Assembly: GCA_036558645.1 (NCBI GenBank)
Contig: DATBFG010000121.1
Coordinates: 1 to 46,415, forward strand
Source of the DNA: DATBFG01 sp036558645
GTDB lineage: Bacteria; Acidobacteriota; Terriglobia; Terriglobales; Acidobacteriaceae
DNA length: 46,415 nucleotides
Direction of reading: 5' to 3'
In this document: positions 39,447 to 46,415 of the stretch, in pieces
Position numbering within the stretch: position 1 is the first letter of the stretch
How the letters are laid out: every line of letters starts with the position of its first letter
Position numbers and translations under genes: made by a program
The notes under the pieces: model-generated
Told to the model about the DNA's origin: nothing
Seen by the model: the letters and a program-made list of their open reading frames with translations, nothing else
The model's database searches: none

Positions 39447-40841
39447 TTATCCCTGATCTGCGACTTTCTTGCCCGCAGTCCGATCATAGATCCAAAGCAA
39501 GACTGCAGTTACGATGCCGACCGCAGTTACACTCCACCAGATACGAGCTGGCTGCTGGGCTACTTCGCCAAACTCGTGCATCAACGTTCCCCCAAACCAT
39601 CCTCCAATCAATGAGCCAATTCCAATCGGAAGAAAGGCGAACCCCATGTACGTCCCTTGCTGATCGGCAGGAGCAAGCCGTGAGATGTATTCGTAGTAGC
39701 GGGGCGATTGGATGATCTCGCCCAAAGCCAACACGAACAGCGAAAGGATGGCGCCGTAGACTGTGGGCCGCAAAGCTAGCACGATCCAGGCAAGTGAAGT
39801 AATCAGTGTCCCTAGGATGACCGCCTGAAAGGCTGGAATCTTGCGCGTCAAGAAATTGACAAGGAGCGTAAGGCAAATGACCGTGAGACCGTCGGTCACG
39901 AGTATCAGTTCCACATCCGCATTCGAATTGATGTAAGCATGCAGGTAGCCAGGGAGGGTGATGTATTGCTGCCAGAACACGACCCAATACCCGCTGAAGA
40001 TGAAAAGGAACCACATGAAGCGACTGATGCCTGCAAGCACTAACGCCAGCAGCGCGACCCAAACCCACCAAGGGAACGTAATCGGGAACAGAAGCTCAAG
40101 GACCTTCAGAACCAGTGCCGCCAGGGCAACTGGCAACACCAGGCGGTAGTTCCCAACCACGGTGCAGAAATTGTGCCACACCGTAGCAACTGAAGGCGGA
40201 GGAGCGTCACCAGCCTTTCGCGGTTCGCGGAAAAAGATCAGCACGACAAAGAAAGCTAGAAAAACACTGAGCGCGGCGACGCGATAAACGTTCTCGACTC
40301 CAAGATTGCGATGAGCCCACGACGCGAAATAGGGTCCAAGCGCTCCGCCGATGTTGACCATGGTGTAGTAAATCGAATATCCGATGGAGCGGACATTCTC
40401 CTTAGAGGCGCGTGCAGTCGTGCCCACCACGCACGGCTTGACCAGCGAAATGCCGAGCGCTGGAAGCATCAGGATGAAGCCAACAAACAATCCAAGCGGC
40501 ACAACATTGCGAACCGGCGCCAGCCAAGGTGCTGCGATTGAGCCGATCAGGAAGTAAGCGATTGAGAGAATGAGGTATGCGATTGAAAGGGCCCGGCGAA
40601 AACCAATGCGATCCGCTAACGCCCCACCAACGGCGGCAAGCACCCAGACACCAAACCCGAAAATTCCTGTCAGAGTTCCAGTCTGCTGAGCTGAGAAATT
40701 CAATCGCTCCTGCAGGTAGAGTGCCAGCGACGCGAACGCGCCGTAGTAAGACAGCCGCTCGAATATCTCCGTGATGTTTGCAATCCAAAAAGAACTTTCA
40801 AATCCGGTACGGATTTCCTGCAGACGTTCTGAGAAGCTCAA
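39447..40841 (-). CDS. Proton-dependent peptide transporter-like MFS protein (POT type)
   Basis: A 464-residue membrane protein with about twelve segments. The N-terminal segment NITEIFERLSYYGAFASLAL holds an ExxER motif (E-I-F-E-R), the hallmark of POT/PTR2 oligopeptide carriers, followed by LNFSAQQTGTLTGIFGFGVW. The GALADRIGFRRALSIAY loop 2-3 MFS motif is present, then VVFWQQYITLPGYL, another POT-like piece. Transport of di- or tripeptides is a reasonable guess. It sits between the VOC gene and alkD. Confidence 0.86.
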   Translation of the reverse strand: MSFSERLQEIRTGFESSFWIANITEIFERLSYYGAFASLALYLQERLNFSAQQTGTLTGIFGFGVWVLAAVGGALADRIGFRRALSIAYLILSIAYFLIGSIAAPWLAPVRNVVPLGLFVGFILMLPALGISLVKPCVVGTTARASKENVRSIGYSIYYTMVNIGGALGPYFASWAHRNLGVENVYRVAALSVFLAFFVVLIFFREPRKAGDAPPPSVATVWHNFCTVVGNYRLVLPVALAALVLKVLELLFPITFPWWVWVALLALVLAGISRFMWFLFIFSGYWVVFWQQYITLPGYLHAYINSNADVELILVTDGLTVICLTLLVNFLTRKIPAFQAVILGTLITSLAWIVLALRPTVYGAILSLFVLALGEIIQSPRYYEYISRLAPADQQGTYMGFAFLPIGIGSLIGGWFGGTLMHEFGEVAQQPARIWWSVTAVGIVTAVLLWIYDRTAGKKVADQG

Positions 40842-40869
40842 TCGCGGCTCCTTCGCCTGGATGGCGCCG

Positions 40870-41271
40870 TTACTTGCGTCGGTTCCTTGTCTTCTTCACA
40901 TGCCCAATGTATTCGTTGAAGCGGAGATGATTTCCAAACGGATCGATCACCGTCATCATCCTCGCCTTCCAAGGAACGTCTTCAATCCCCGGCCGGTAGT
41001 ACTTGTACGGCTTGGCTGTGATCTGGCGGTGCAATTCGTCTAGGCCCACCATGTCGATGAAAACAGAGGTTCCGGGTGTACCGTCTCCGTGATGCTCGCT
41101 CAGGTGAAGCACTAATCCATTTCTCGAAACCTGCATGTACACCGGCGTGTTGGGCTCGAAGCGATGCTCCCAGTCGAGAGAAAACCCCAGGAAGCCTAGG
41201 TAAAACTCCTTCGCTCTCTTGACGTCAAAGATTCGCAGGATCGGTACTGTGCGCTCAATTTTTATCGACAT
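40870..41271 (-). CDS. Glyoxalase/bleomycin-resistance (VOC) superfamily protein
   Basis: A 133-residue protein of the vicinal-oxygen-chelate fold. Signs: TVPILRIFDVKRAKEFYLGFLGFSLDWEHRF at the N-terminus and GLVLHLSEHHGDGTPG in the middle, then MTVIDPFGNHLRFNEY near the end, as in the Glyoxalase_7/Ble-like subgroup. Two halves of the fold are seen. The catalytic role is unknown; bleomycin resistance should not be assumed. It begins two bases from the YggU stop. Confidence 0.88.
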   Translation of the reverse strand: MSIKIERTVPILRIFDVKRAKEFYLGFLGFSLDWEHRFEPNTPVYMQVSRNGLVLHLSEHHGDGTPGTSVFIDMVGLDELHRQITAKPYKYYRPGIEDVPWKARMMTVIDPFGNHLRFNEYIGHVKKTRNRRK

Positions 41272-41273
41272 TC

Positions 41274-41561
41274 CTAAATTCCGAGACGGCGCGCAAGTTC
41301 CCGCGACGTCAGGCCGCGAATTTGTATCACTTTGTTACGGCTATGCTGGCCGGCAGCAATAGTAATGGAGGAGCGCGGCACGTTCAAAAGATTTGCCAAG
41401 AATTCAATGCAGGCCTGGTTGGCCTTTCCCTCGACGGGAGGCGCGGTCAGCGCGACCTTGAGAACATCTCCGAGTTGACCAGTGATGGCATTCTTCCTGG
41501 CGCGTGGGTGGACCTTGATGGAGAAGGCGACTCCGGCAGCATTTTCATGGATTGGAATCAT
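41274..41561 (-). CDS. yggU: DUF167/YggU-family protein
   Basis: A member of the DUF167 family of 80-100 residues. From the ATG at 41561 it reads MIPIHENAAGVAFSIKVHPRARKNAI, then LTAPPVEGKANQACIEFLANLLNVPRSSI and IAAGQHSRNKVIQIRGL. The GKAN and RNK positions are family marks. An in-frame TTG at 41642 would overlap the yggS end by 17 bases and add 27 residues that do not fit the family. No function is established. It is usually near yggS/proC genes, as here. Confidence 0.88.
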   Translation of the reverse strand: MIPIHENAAGVAFSIKVHPRARKNAITGQLGDVLKVALTAPPVEGKANQACIEFLANLLNVPRSSITIAAGQHSRNKVIQIRGLTSRELARRLGI

Positions 41562-41625
41562 GCGGAGCCGCAGGCAGTGTCTATTTGAAGAATTTTCTCG
41601 GCGTGCTTGGCGTACTTTGCGGTAG

Positions 41626-42324
41626 TCACCTTCGTTCTCCAAATATCGCTGTCCCTACCCGCACGCAAGTCGATCCTTCCTCGATCGCGATCTCGAAGTC
41701 ATGTGACATACCCATAGACAAAACATCCATCCGGACTGACGGCAAGCTCCTGGCGGCAATGCCATCGCGAATTGTGCGTAGTTGGCGAAAAAATGGTCTC
41801 GCCCCTTCGGGATCGTCGGTGAAGGGGGGAATCGTCATCAGCCCAAGAAATTGCAGGTTCACGAACTGAGGCGCCGCTTGCAGCATTTTTTCGAGCTCCG
41901 AGGAGCCTGGCGGCACTCCACTCTTCGCAGCTTCACCACCCACATTAATTTCAATCAGCACCGATAGACGCTTGCTGAGCTCTGCTGCAGCAGCGTTCAG
42001 TTTCTGTGCCAACCGCAACGAATCCACCGAATCCACTGCCGAGAACACCTCCGCAGCTTTGGATGCCTTGTTGCTCTGAAGGTGTCCGATCAAGTGGAAC
42101 GAGGCATCAGAAAGCGTTCGCACAGCCTCGGCTTTTCCGGAAAACTCTTGCACGCGGTTCTCGCCGAACAACCGGACGCCGGCATCGTAGGCTTCGCGAA
42201 TCTTCTCGGGGGGATAGGTCTTACTCACTGCCATGAGCATGATGTCAGAGGCATTGCGCCCCGCACGTCGCGCGGCAGCCTGCATTCGTTCCCTCACCCG
42301 GACGATGTTCTCCGCCACCGACAT
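41626..42324 (-). CDS. yggS: Pyridoxal-phosphate homeostasis protein YggS
   Basis: A 232-residue PLP-binding protein of the YggS/PROSC family, concerned with PLP balance. Marks: LMAVSKTYPPEKI with the PLP lysine K35, RLFGENRVQE, FHLIGHLQSNK, SVDSLRLAQKL, EINVGGEAAKSGV, GLMTIPP, and LSMGMSHDFEIAIEEGSTCVRVGTAIFG. The ATG at 42324 is preferred to the GTG at 42351, which would add nine residues out of line with the family. It starts 108 bases downstream of the OPT gene. Confidence 0.93.
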   Translation of the reverse strand: MSVAENIVRVRERMQAAARRAGRNASDIMLMAVSKTYPPEKIREAYDAGVRLFGENRVQEFSGKAEAVRTLSDASFHLIGHLQSNKASKAAEVFSAVDSVDSLRLAQKLNAAAAELSKRLSVLIEINVGGEAAKSGVPPGSSELEKMLQAAPQFVNLQFLGLMTIPPFTDDPEGARPFFRQLRTIRDGIAARSLPSVRMDVLSMGMSHDFEIAIEEGSTCVRVGTAIFGERR

Positions 42325-42336
42325 CCGAGAAGCATA

Positions 42337-42415
42337 AACCACAAAGGACACAAAGAATCACAAAGGAAGTCCAATCTGCCTGCTTCCTTCGTGTCCCTTT
42401 GTGTCCTCTGTGGTT
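42337..42415. repeat. CACAAAGG-type long inverted repeat, OPT-yggS spacer
   Basis: AACCACAAAGGACACAAAG (42337-42355) is the reverse complement of CTTTGTGTCCTCTGTGGTT (42397-42415) with one mismatch in 19. Inside, CACAAAGGAAG (42360-42370) pairs with CTTCCTTCGTG (42383-42393) with one mismatch. The whole is a long near-perfect hairpin with a 12-base loop. Similar ACCACAGAGGACACAAAG repeats are common intergenic elements in several soil bacteria (from memory). Confidence 0.8.
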
Positions 42416-42432
42416 AAGGTCCTAATCTCAAA

Positions 42433-44487
42433 TTACATGATCGCCGTCGGTGGCGCCGGATCTTCAGGACGCCCCGCATTGGCCAGCGGAATTCGAACCA
42501 TGCCGACCAGCAGGATTATCAGTGCAATGGCCGAGATCCACAGCGGTGCGTCCCAATGCACCAGGGTGACGTCATGCCCCGTACCGACGAGCCCCGCGAT
42601 CACGAGTCCGCACAGCGCCTCGCCTGCGATCAGACCGGATGCCGTTAGCACTCCCGCGTTCTCCACTCGTGCTTTCTGTGCGTCGTTGAATCCGCGCTTG
42701 TCGCGCAGTTTGTCAGTGACCCAGCGAATCACGCCGCCAACAAAGATGGCGAATGTCGTTCCCAGCGGCAGGTACATGCCCACCGCGAACAACATGACGC
42801 TCTTAACTTCGACCAGAATTGCCGCAAAGCCCAACAGAATGCCGACAATCACCAACGGCCACGCCATGTCGCCGCCAACGATACCCTTCGACAGCATGGC
42901 CATGAGGCCTGCCTGCGGAGCCGGCAATGCAGGCGTTCCGAAGTGATAAGCCTTATCCAGAATCGCCAGCGGGAAGAACAATACCAGTGACGCGACCACG
43001 ATGCCCAGCAAGTCGCCCATCTGCATCTTGGCTGGCGTTCCGCCGAGAATGTGTCCGACCTTCAAATCTTGTAGCATCTCGCCCGCGACCGCCGACGATA
43101 CACAAACCACCGCTGCCACGCCCAGCACGGCCGCGACTCCGCCAGTCCCCGATACGCCCAAGGCCACCATGAGCAGTGCGGCAATGACCAGTGTGCAAAG
43201 CGTCAATCCCGACACTGGGTTGTTCGACGATCCGATCATGCCGCAGAGATTCCCCGAGACGGCGGCAAAGAAGAAGCCTAGGATGATCATCACCACGGCG
43301 GCGACGACTGCGCCCGTCAGGATCTGCGAACTAGTGAGATTTCCCGCACTCGATATGAAGTATCGATACAACAGGATCATGGCGATTAGAACCAGTCCAA
43401 CCCCAGCGAACACCACTTTTGCCGGAAGGTCACGTTCAGTTCGATTGCTGGCTGCGTGGGCGGCCGCCGACTTCTTCAAGTCCGAAATCGCGCGGGACAT
43501 TCCCAACCCGAGTTGCTTGCGCATACGGAAAAGCGTGTACGACGCTCCCACCAACATGCCCCCTACCGCGATTGGGCGCACGATCGAGAAGTAAATCGCC
43601 CCGGCCAGCAAATCCCACGCAAGAGGCTGGTCCGGCGGTTGTGCTGCTTGAATGTAGGGTCCTACCAGGAACGTTAGAAGCGGCACGAGCAGGCCCCATG
43701 CCAGCACGCCTCCGGCGAAGTTCAGCGCCGCCAGGCGCGGCCCAATGATGTAGCCCACACCTAAATATGCCGGACTGATATCCGGCGCATTAAACAGAGT
43801 TGCGCCGCCAGTCGTGGTCACTGCGACATTCGGATTCGTCCCCGTGCGCAACAGCAATTTCTTCCCGAGATCGGCGATCTTCACATGAAAGGTGTTACTC
43901 GGGCTGAACACGTTCACGGCGCCCAGCAAATACATGAATCCGCCGAATCCCATATTGGCGAACAGAATTTTCGCCGCACGCGATCCCTGCTGTCCTGCCT
44001 TATGAATTTCCGATGCCGCCACCGATTCCGGGAAGGGAAGCTCGGGATCCTCAACCATCACGCGCCGCAGCAGGGTCACGAACAAAATGCCCAGCGTTCC
44101 CCCAATCACCATCAGCGCAACCGAGTTCCAGTACTTGTCGCTGGTTAACCCAGGCCATAGCCCAGCCATAATGAACGCCGGAATCGTGAAGACGGCCCCT
44201 GCGGCGACCGACTCGCCGATCGATCCAACAGTTCGCGCGATGTTTTCTTCTAGCAGCGAACCCTTCATCAACTTGAGGAGCGCCATGCCGATGACGGCTG
44301 CGGGATAGGTAGCCGCAATCGTCATTCCGGCGCGAAGACCCAAGTACGCATTCGCTGCTCCCAGAATGCCGGTCATCACCAACCCGATAAAAACCGCCCG
44401 GAATGTGAACTCCTTCATCTCCATGTTTTCCGGGACATATGGCTTGAACTTTTTCGCTTCCGGCTTCACCACGGTTGTGCTGCTCAT
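42433..44487 (-). CDS. OPT-family oligopeptide transporter
   Basis: A 684-residue polytopic protein with some 14-16 hydrophobic segments. It opens with a cytosolic PYVPENMEMKEFTFRAVFIGLVMTGILGAANAYLGLRAG (parts: EFTFRAVFIGLVMTGIL, NAYLGLRAG), and continues with IGSIGESVAAGAVFTIPAFIM and the signature LLRRVMVEDPELPFPESVA. Later DLKVGHILGGTPAKMQMGDLLG is also a family mark. The family carries oligopeptides or metal complexes with protons. The ATG follows CAGAGGGTCTTACCC. It is upstream of and far from its neighbours by a hairpin. Confidence 0.94.
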   Translation of the reverse strand: MSSTTVVKPEAKKFKPYVPENMEMKEFTFRAVFIGLVMTGILGAANAYLGLRAGMTIAATYPAAVIGMALLKLMKGSLLEENIARTVGSIGESVAAGAVFTIPAFIMAGLWPGLTSDKYWNSVALMVIGGTLGILFVTLLRRVMVEDPELPFPESVAASEIHKAGQQGSRAAKILFANMGFGGFMYLLGAVNVFSPSNTFHVKIADLGKKLLLRTGTNPNVAVTTTGGATLFNAPDISPAYLGVGYIIGPRLAALNFAGGVLAWGLLVPLLTFLVGPYIQAAQPPDQPLAWDLLAGAIYFSIVRPIAVGGMLVGASYTLFRMRKQLGLGMSRAISDLKKSAAAHAASNRTERDLPAKVVFAGVGLVLIAMILLYRYFISSAGNLTSSQILTGAVVAAVVMIILGFFFAAVSGNLCGMIGSSNNPVSGLTLCTLVIAALLMVALGVSGTGGVAAVLGVAAVVCVSSAVAGEMLQDLKVGHILGGTPAKMQMGDLLGIVVASLVLFFPLAILDKAYHFGTPALPAPQAGLMAMLSKGIVGGDMAWPLVIVGILLGFAAILVEVKSVMLFAVGMYLPLGTTFAIFVGGVIRWVTDKLRDKRGFNDAQKARVENAGVLTASGLIAGEALCGLVIAGLVGTGHDVTLVHWDAPLWISAIALIILLVGMVRIPLANAGRPEDPAPPTAIM

Positions 44488-44634
44488 GGGTAAGACCCTC
44501 TGGATAAAGGATTAAGTTAGATTCCGCAGGCCCGCGCACGTTAGCATGCGGACCACCTTCAACACAAGTACAGATGACGGAAAGTCTTGTAAAAGCCGTA
44601 TGTTAACGCCAGAAAGGGACCTTTCGCGTGACTT

Positions 44635-44662
44635 TTGTCGCTTGAATCCGGTTTGCTAAAAT
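44635..44662 (+). promoter_or_regulatory. Candidate promoter of the zinc-ribbon gene
   Basis: TTGTCG (44635-44640), 16 bases, TGC-TAAAAT (44657-44662): an extended -10 with a moderate -35, about 45 bases before the start at 44706. The rest of the 218-base spacer between the divergent OPT gene and this gene holds only a CCGCA/TGCGG pair. Confidence 0.45.
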
Positions 44663-44705
44663 CGAGGTACCTACCCACTCTGGTCGGTCTCGAGGTGGAC
44701 CAGCC

Positions 44706-44918
44706 ATGCTGCTCAAGCAATTCCGATGCGCTGACTGTGGCGGTTCCACAGGTTATCGTTCACGGCCTCGCACGTTTGCAGAAAAGTACGTCCTCCGCAT
44801 GCTCCTTTTGCGTCCTGTCCGCTGCGGAGACTGTTTTCGGCGCTGCTACCGATTCCTCAATACATCTGTGCAGGAACGTCGCGAATCGGGAAGAACCACT
44901 CACGGAGCCGCAGCATGA
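44706..44918 (+). CDS. Small zinc-ribbon protein
   Basis: A 70-residue protein with two CxxC pairs: C8 and C11 (RCADCGGSTGYRSR) and C40 and C43 (VRCGDCFRRCYRF, with C47), separated by a helix rich in Leu and Arg (EKYVLRMLLLRPVR). Similar short proteins with CPxCGS...RSR...LRPxRC..C are common in soil acidobacteria, from memory. Binding of zinc and perhaps of nucleic acid is likely; the role is unknown. The ATG follows GAGGTGG. Codon pattern and the promoter upstream favour a real gene. Confidence 0.7.
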   Translation: MLLKQFRCADCGGSTGYRSRPRTFAEKYVLRMLLLRPVRCGDCFRRCYRFLNTSVQERRESGRTTHGAAA

Positions 44919-44932
44919 AGCCTGTTCCCGGA

Positions 44933-44962
44933 TTGCCTACGCTATCGTCAGACCGCTATACT
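44933..44962 (+). promoter_or_regulatory. Candidate promoter of the ComF-type gene
   Basis: TTGCCT (44933-44938), 18 bases, TATACT (44957-44962). Transcription from it would begin near 44970, so the TTG at 44979 would be almost leaderless and the GTG at 45072 the more likely start of the downstream gene. Confidence 0.45.
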
Positions 44963-45071
44963 GAACCAAGATCGCCGGTTGTGCGGGAGGTCGGTCTTCA
45001 GCAGTAGTAAGTACCCAATTCGTGGCACTGGGGGCGAGGTCCAGGCTGGATCTTCGAAGTTGGTCTCGCGG

Positions 45072-45893
45072 GTGAATGCTATTGCCGAAGGGCTTTTTGC
45101 CACCCTGTTCCCCTCCGATTGCAGGCTCTGCGGTACCCCCCTCGTAAATATCTCCCGTCTCCCCGTCTGTGAGGATTGCTTAAGCGCTATGCGCCCCATC
45201 TCCGGTGGCGTCTGTTATGTCTGCGGAGAGCGACTGGTGAGCGGTCATGCGTTTTCCAACGGGGAGGCCGAAGCAAAGTGCGGCCTCTGTCAGCGAGAAA
45301 GCCCGGCGTTCGCCCGTGCGCTCGCCTACGGTAGCTATGAGGGTGGCCTGCGAGAACTGATTCATCTCCTGAAGTATGAGCAGGTGCGGTCTGCATCCAA
45401 TGTATTAGGACGAATGCTTGGCGAAGTAATAGCCACATTGGAGCCATCGTTCGGCCCCAGCGTGATGGTCGTTCCGGTTCCGCTTCACGTGCGCAAAATG
45501 CGGCAAAGAGGGTTTAACCAGTCCGAACTGATCACCCGCGCCGCGCTGAAGGCATGGCAGCCAACCAAGTCTCTGGCGATTATGCCGCACGTAATACAGC
45601 GCGAGCGGGAGACTGTTTCGCAGATTGGCCTGACGCGTAACCAGCGGCGCGAGAACATTCGTGGTGCTTTTACCGTTGCCGTGCCAGAGGAAGTAGCGGG
45701 GCAAGAGATCCTGCTCGTGGATGATGTCCTTACGACGGGAACCACCGTCTCCGAGTGTGCCCGCATCCTTCGCCGCGCTGGAGCTGCAAGAGTCTGGGTT
45801 GCGACCGTGGCACGCACGTTGAAGCATGACAACGCGTTCGCAGATGTAGAGAGCGAAACGGAGGCCGGAATTGCGTTAGCGGCGCATGGATAA
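45072..45893 (+). CDS. comF: ComF-type phosphoribosyltransferase-like protein
   Basis: A 273-residue protein of the ComF family, linked to DNA uptake and to nucleotide-related functions in various bacteria. The N-terminal zinc-binding part has CRLCG (C17, C20), CEDC (C33, C36), CYVCG (C48, C51) and CGLC (C70, C73). The C-terminal phosphoribosyltransferase domain has RGFNQSELI, RNQRRENIRGAF and the PRPP loop ILLVDDVLTTGTT. The start is uncertain: TTG 44979 gives 304 residues; GTG 45072 starts right before the conserved LFATLFPSDCRLCG. Neither has a good ribosome binding site. Confidence 0.88.
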   Translation: MNAIAEGLFATLFPSDCRLCGTPLVNISRLPVCEDCLSAMRPISGGVCYVCGERLVSGHAFSNGEAEAKCGLCQRESPAFARALAYGSYEGGLRELIHLLKYEQVRSASNVLGRMLGEVIATLEPSFGPSVMVVPVPLHVRKMRQRGFNQSELITRAALKAWQPTKSLAIMPHVIQRERETVSQIGLTRNQRRENIRGAFTVAVPEEVAGQEILLVDDVLTTGTTVSECARILRRAGAARVWVATVARTLKHDNAFADVESETEAGIALAAHG

Positions 45894-45903
45894 GTGCCAC
45901 GGG

Positions 45904-45920
45904 ATGCATTAGTAATGCAT
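45904..45920. repeat. Perfect 17-bp palindrome between comF and the HNH gene
   Basis: ATGCATTA-G-TAATGCAT, an 8-bp perfect inverted repeat around one base, 10 bases after the comF stop. Its position before the next gene fits an operator; no regulator gene is seen nearby. Confidence 0.5.
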
Positions 45921-45993
45921 GGGCGGGTGACAAAAGCTTCGATGTCATATGTCCGGTAACTGGAAAAACTCGGCGAGCAATCTCCGGCACCCC

Positions 45994-46415
45994 ATGCCCC
46001 TGCCAGTACTCATGGGCACTCACCAGGCCGACGACGGCCAAGCTTTGCACGCTCCCGTGCTGGTGCTGAATGCTTCTTATGAGCCTATTAATGTTTGCGC
46101 CGCTCGCCGCGCGATCGTGCTGGTCCTCAAGGGCGTTGCCATGACGGAAGAAGAGAACGGACATTTCCTGCATGCCGCTCGCCTGGCCGTGCGTCTGCCC
46201 TCGGTTATCCGCTTGCTCGAGTACCGTCGCATTCCCCACCAAAGCCGAGCGCTGTCGCGGAAGAACATCCTTTTGCGTGATCGCAACACCTGTCAGTACT
46301 GCGCTGAAGTCTTGCCCTCGGCAGAACTCACGCTCGACCACGTGATTCCACGTTCCCGTGGAGGCACCTCAACGTGGGAGAACCTTGTCGCCTGCTGCCA
46401 TCCCTGCAATCGCCG
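45994..46415 (+). CDS. HNH endonuclease (partial, C-terminus outside window)
   Basis: The first 140 codons of an HNH-nuclease-type protein. Visible parts: PVLVLNASYEPINVCAARRAIVLVLKGVA (parts: LVLNASYEPINV, RRAIVLVLKGVA), LPSVIRLLEYRRIPHQ, then DRNTCQYCAEVLPSAELTLDHVIPRSRGGTSTWENLVACCHPCN (parts: CQYC, LTLDHVIPRSRGG, WENLVACCHPCN) with two zinc CxxC pairs and the HNH core. The stop is beyond base 46415. Start uncertain: in-frame ATG codons lie at 45949, 45994 and 46012 and none has a clear ribosome binding site. Chromosomal copies of this family are common, with unknown role. Confidence 0.88.
   Translation, partial: MPLPVLMGTHQADDGQALHAPVLVLNASYEPINVCAARRAIVLVLKGVAMTEEENGHFLHAARLAVRLPSVIRLLEYRRIPHQSRALSRKNILLRDRNTCQYCAEVLPSAELTLDHVIPRSRGGTSTWENLVACCHPCNR

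Noticed and set aside
44979..45071. TTG 44979 as the start of the ComF-type gene
   Set aside because: It gives 31 residues outside the conserved domain and lies almost at the predicted transcription start. It cannot be excluded.

Overview
The window reads as a chromosomal segment of an acidobacterium. The main support is a pair of secreted proteins with the VWFA-related domain typical of Acidobacteriota (21691-23442 and 23498-25273). Word-like inverted repeats in the gene spacers and the moderately GC-rich coding sequence fit this. The assignment comes from gene content only, with no database search. Nearly all of the DNA is coding and there is no gene-free stretch above 300 bases. I see no tRNA, rRNA, CRISPR array, insertion sequence or prophage.

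Positions 1-17675 hold the C-terminal end of tuf followed by a fused S10-spc-alpha operon: rpsJ rplC rplD rplW rplB rpsS rplV rpsC rplP rpmC rpsQ rplN rplX rplE rpsN rpsH rplF rplR rpsE rpmD rplO secY adk map infA rpmJ rpsM rpsK rpsD rpoA rplQ. It closes with a clear intrinsic terminator. Several ribosomal proteins carry extra low-complexity tails (S19, L22, L17, L5, S17, L4). S14, S4, L36 and L24 keep cysteine sets that fit zinc binding. Many spacers contain degenerate inverted repeats built from short repeated words (TTTCAAGG/CCTTGAAA, GTTAGTCG/CGACTAAC, CTAGAAAC, AGAGCTGATTT). Several can fold in two mutually exclusive ways. The infA gene is preceded by a second copy of its own first 36 bases, separated by an 83-base repeat-like insert.

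Positions 17790-25273 hold a membrane-anchored unknown protein, an MFS transporter, a VanZ-like protein and IMP dehydrogenase (guaB) on the minus strand, and the two VWFA-related secreted proteins facing tail to tail. Positions 25388-33777 hold a second translation cluster: rimP (behind a terminator-like leader hairpin), nusA, infB, a DUF503 gene, rbfA and an nrnA-like DHH phosphoesterase. A flavin hydroxy-acid oxidoreductase with a twin-arginine signal and a CxxCH motif sits between the DUF503 gene and rbfA.

Positions 33785-36820 hold a small membrane protein, an ArnT-type glycosyltransferase and a GNAT acetyltransferase. From 36861 to 44487 everything is on the minus strand: an OPT oligopeptide transporter, a yggS-yggU-VOC-POT-alkD group, and an M24 peptidase with two small membrane proteins. 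Two peptide-transporter-like genes and a proline-type peptidase suggest peptide use. The right end holds a small zinc-ribbon protein, a ComF-type phosphoribosyltransferase and an HNH endonuclease cut by the window edge.
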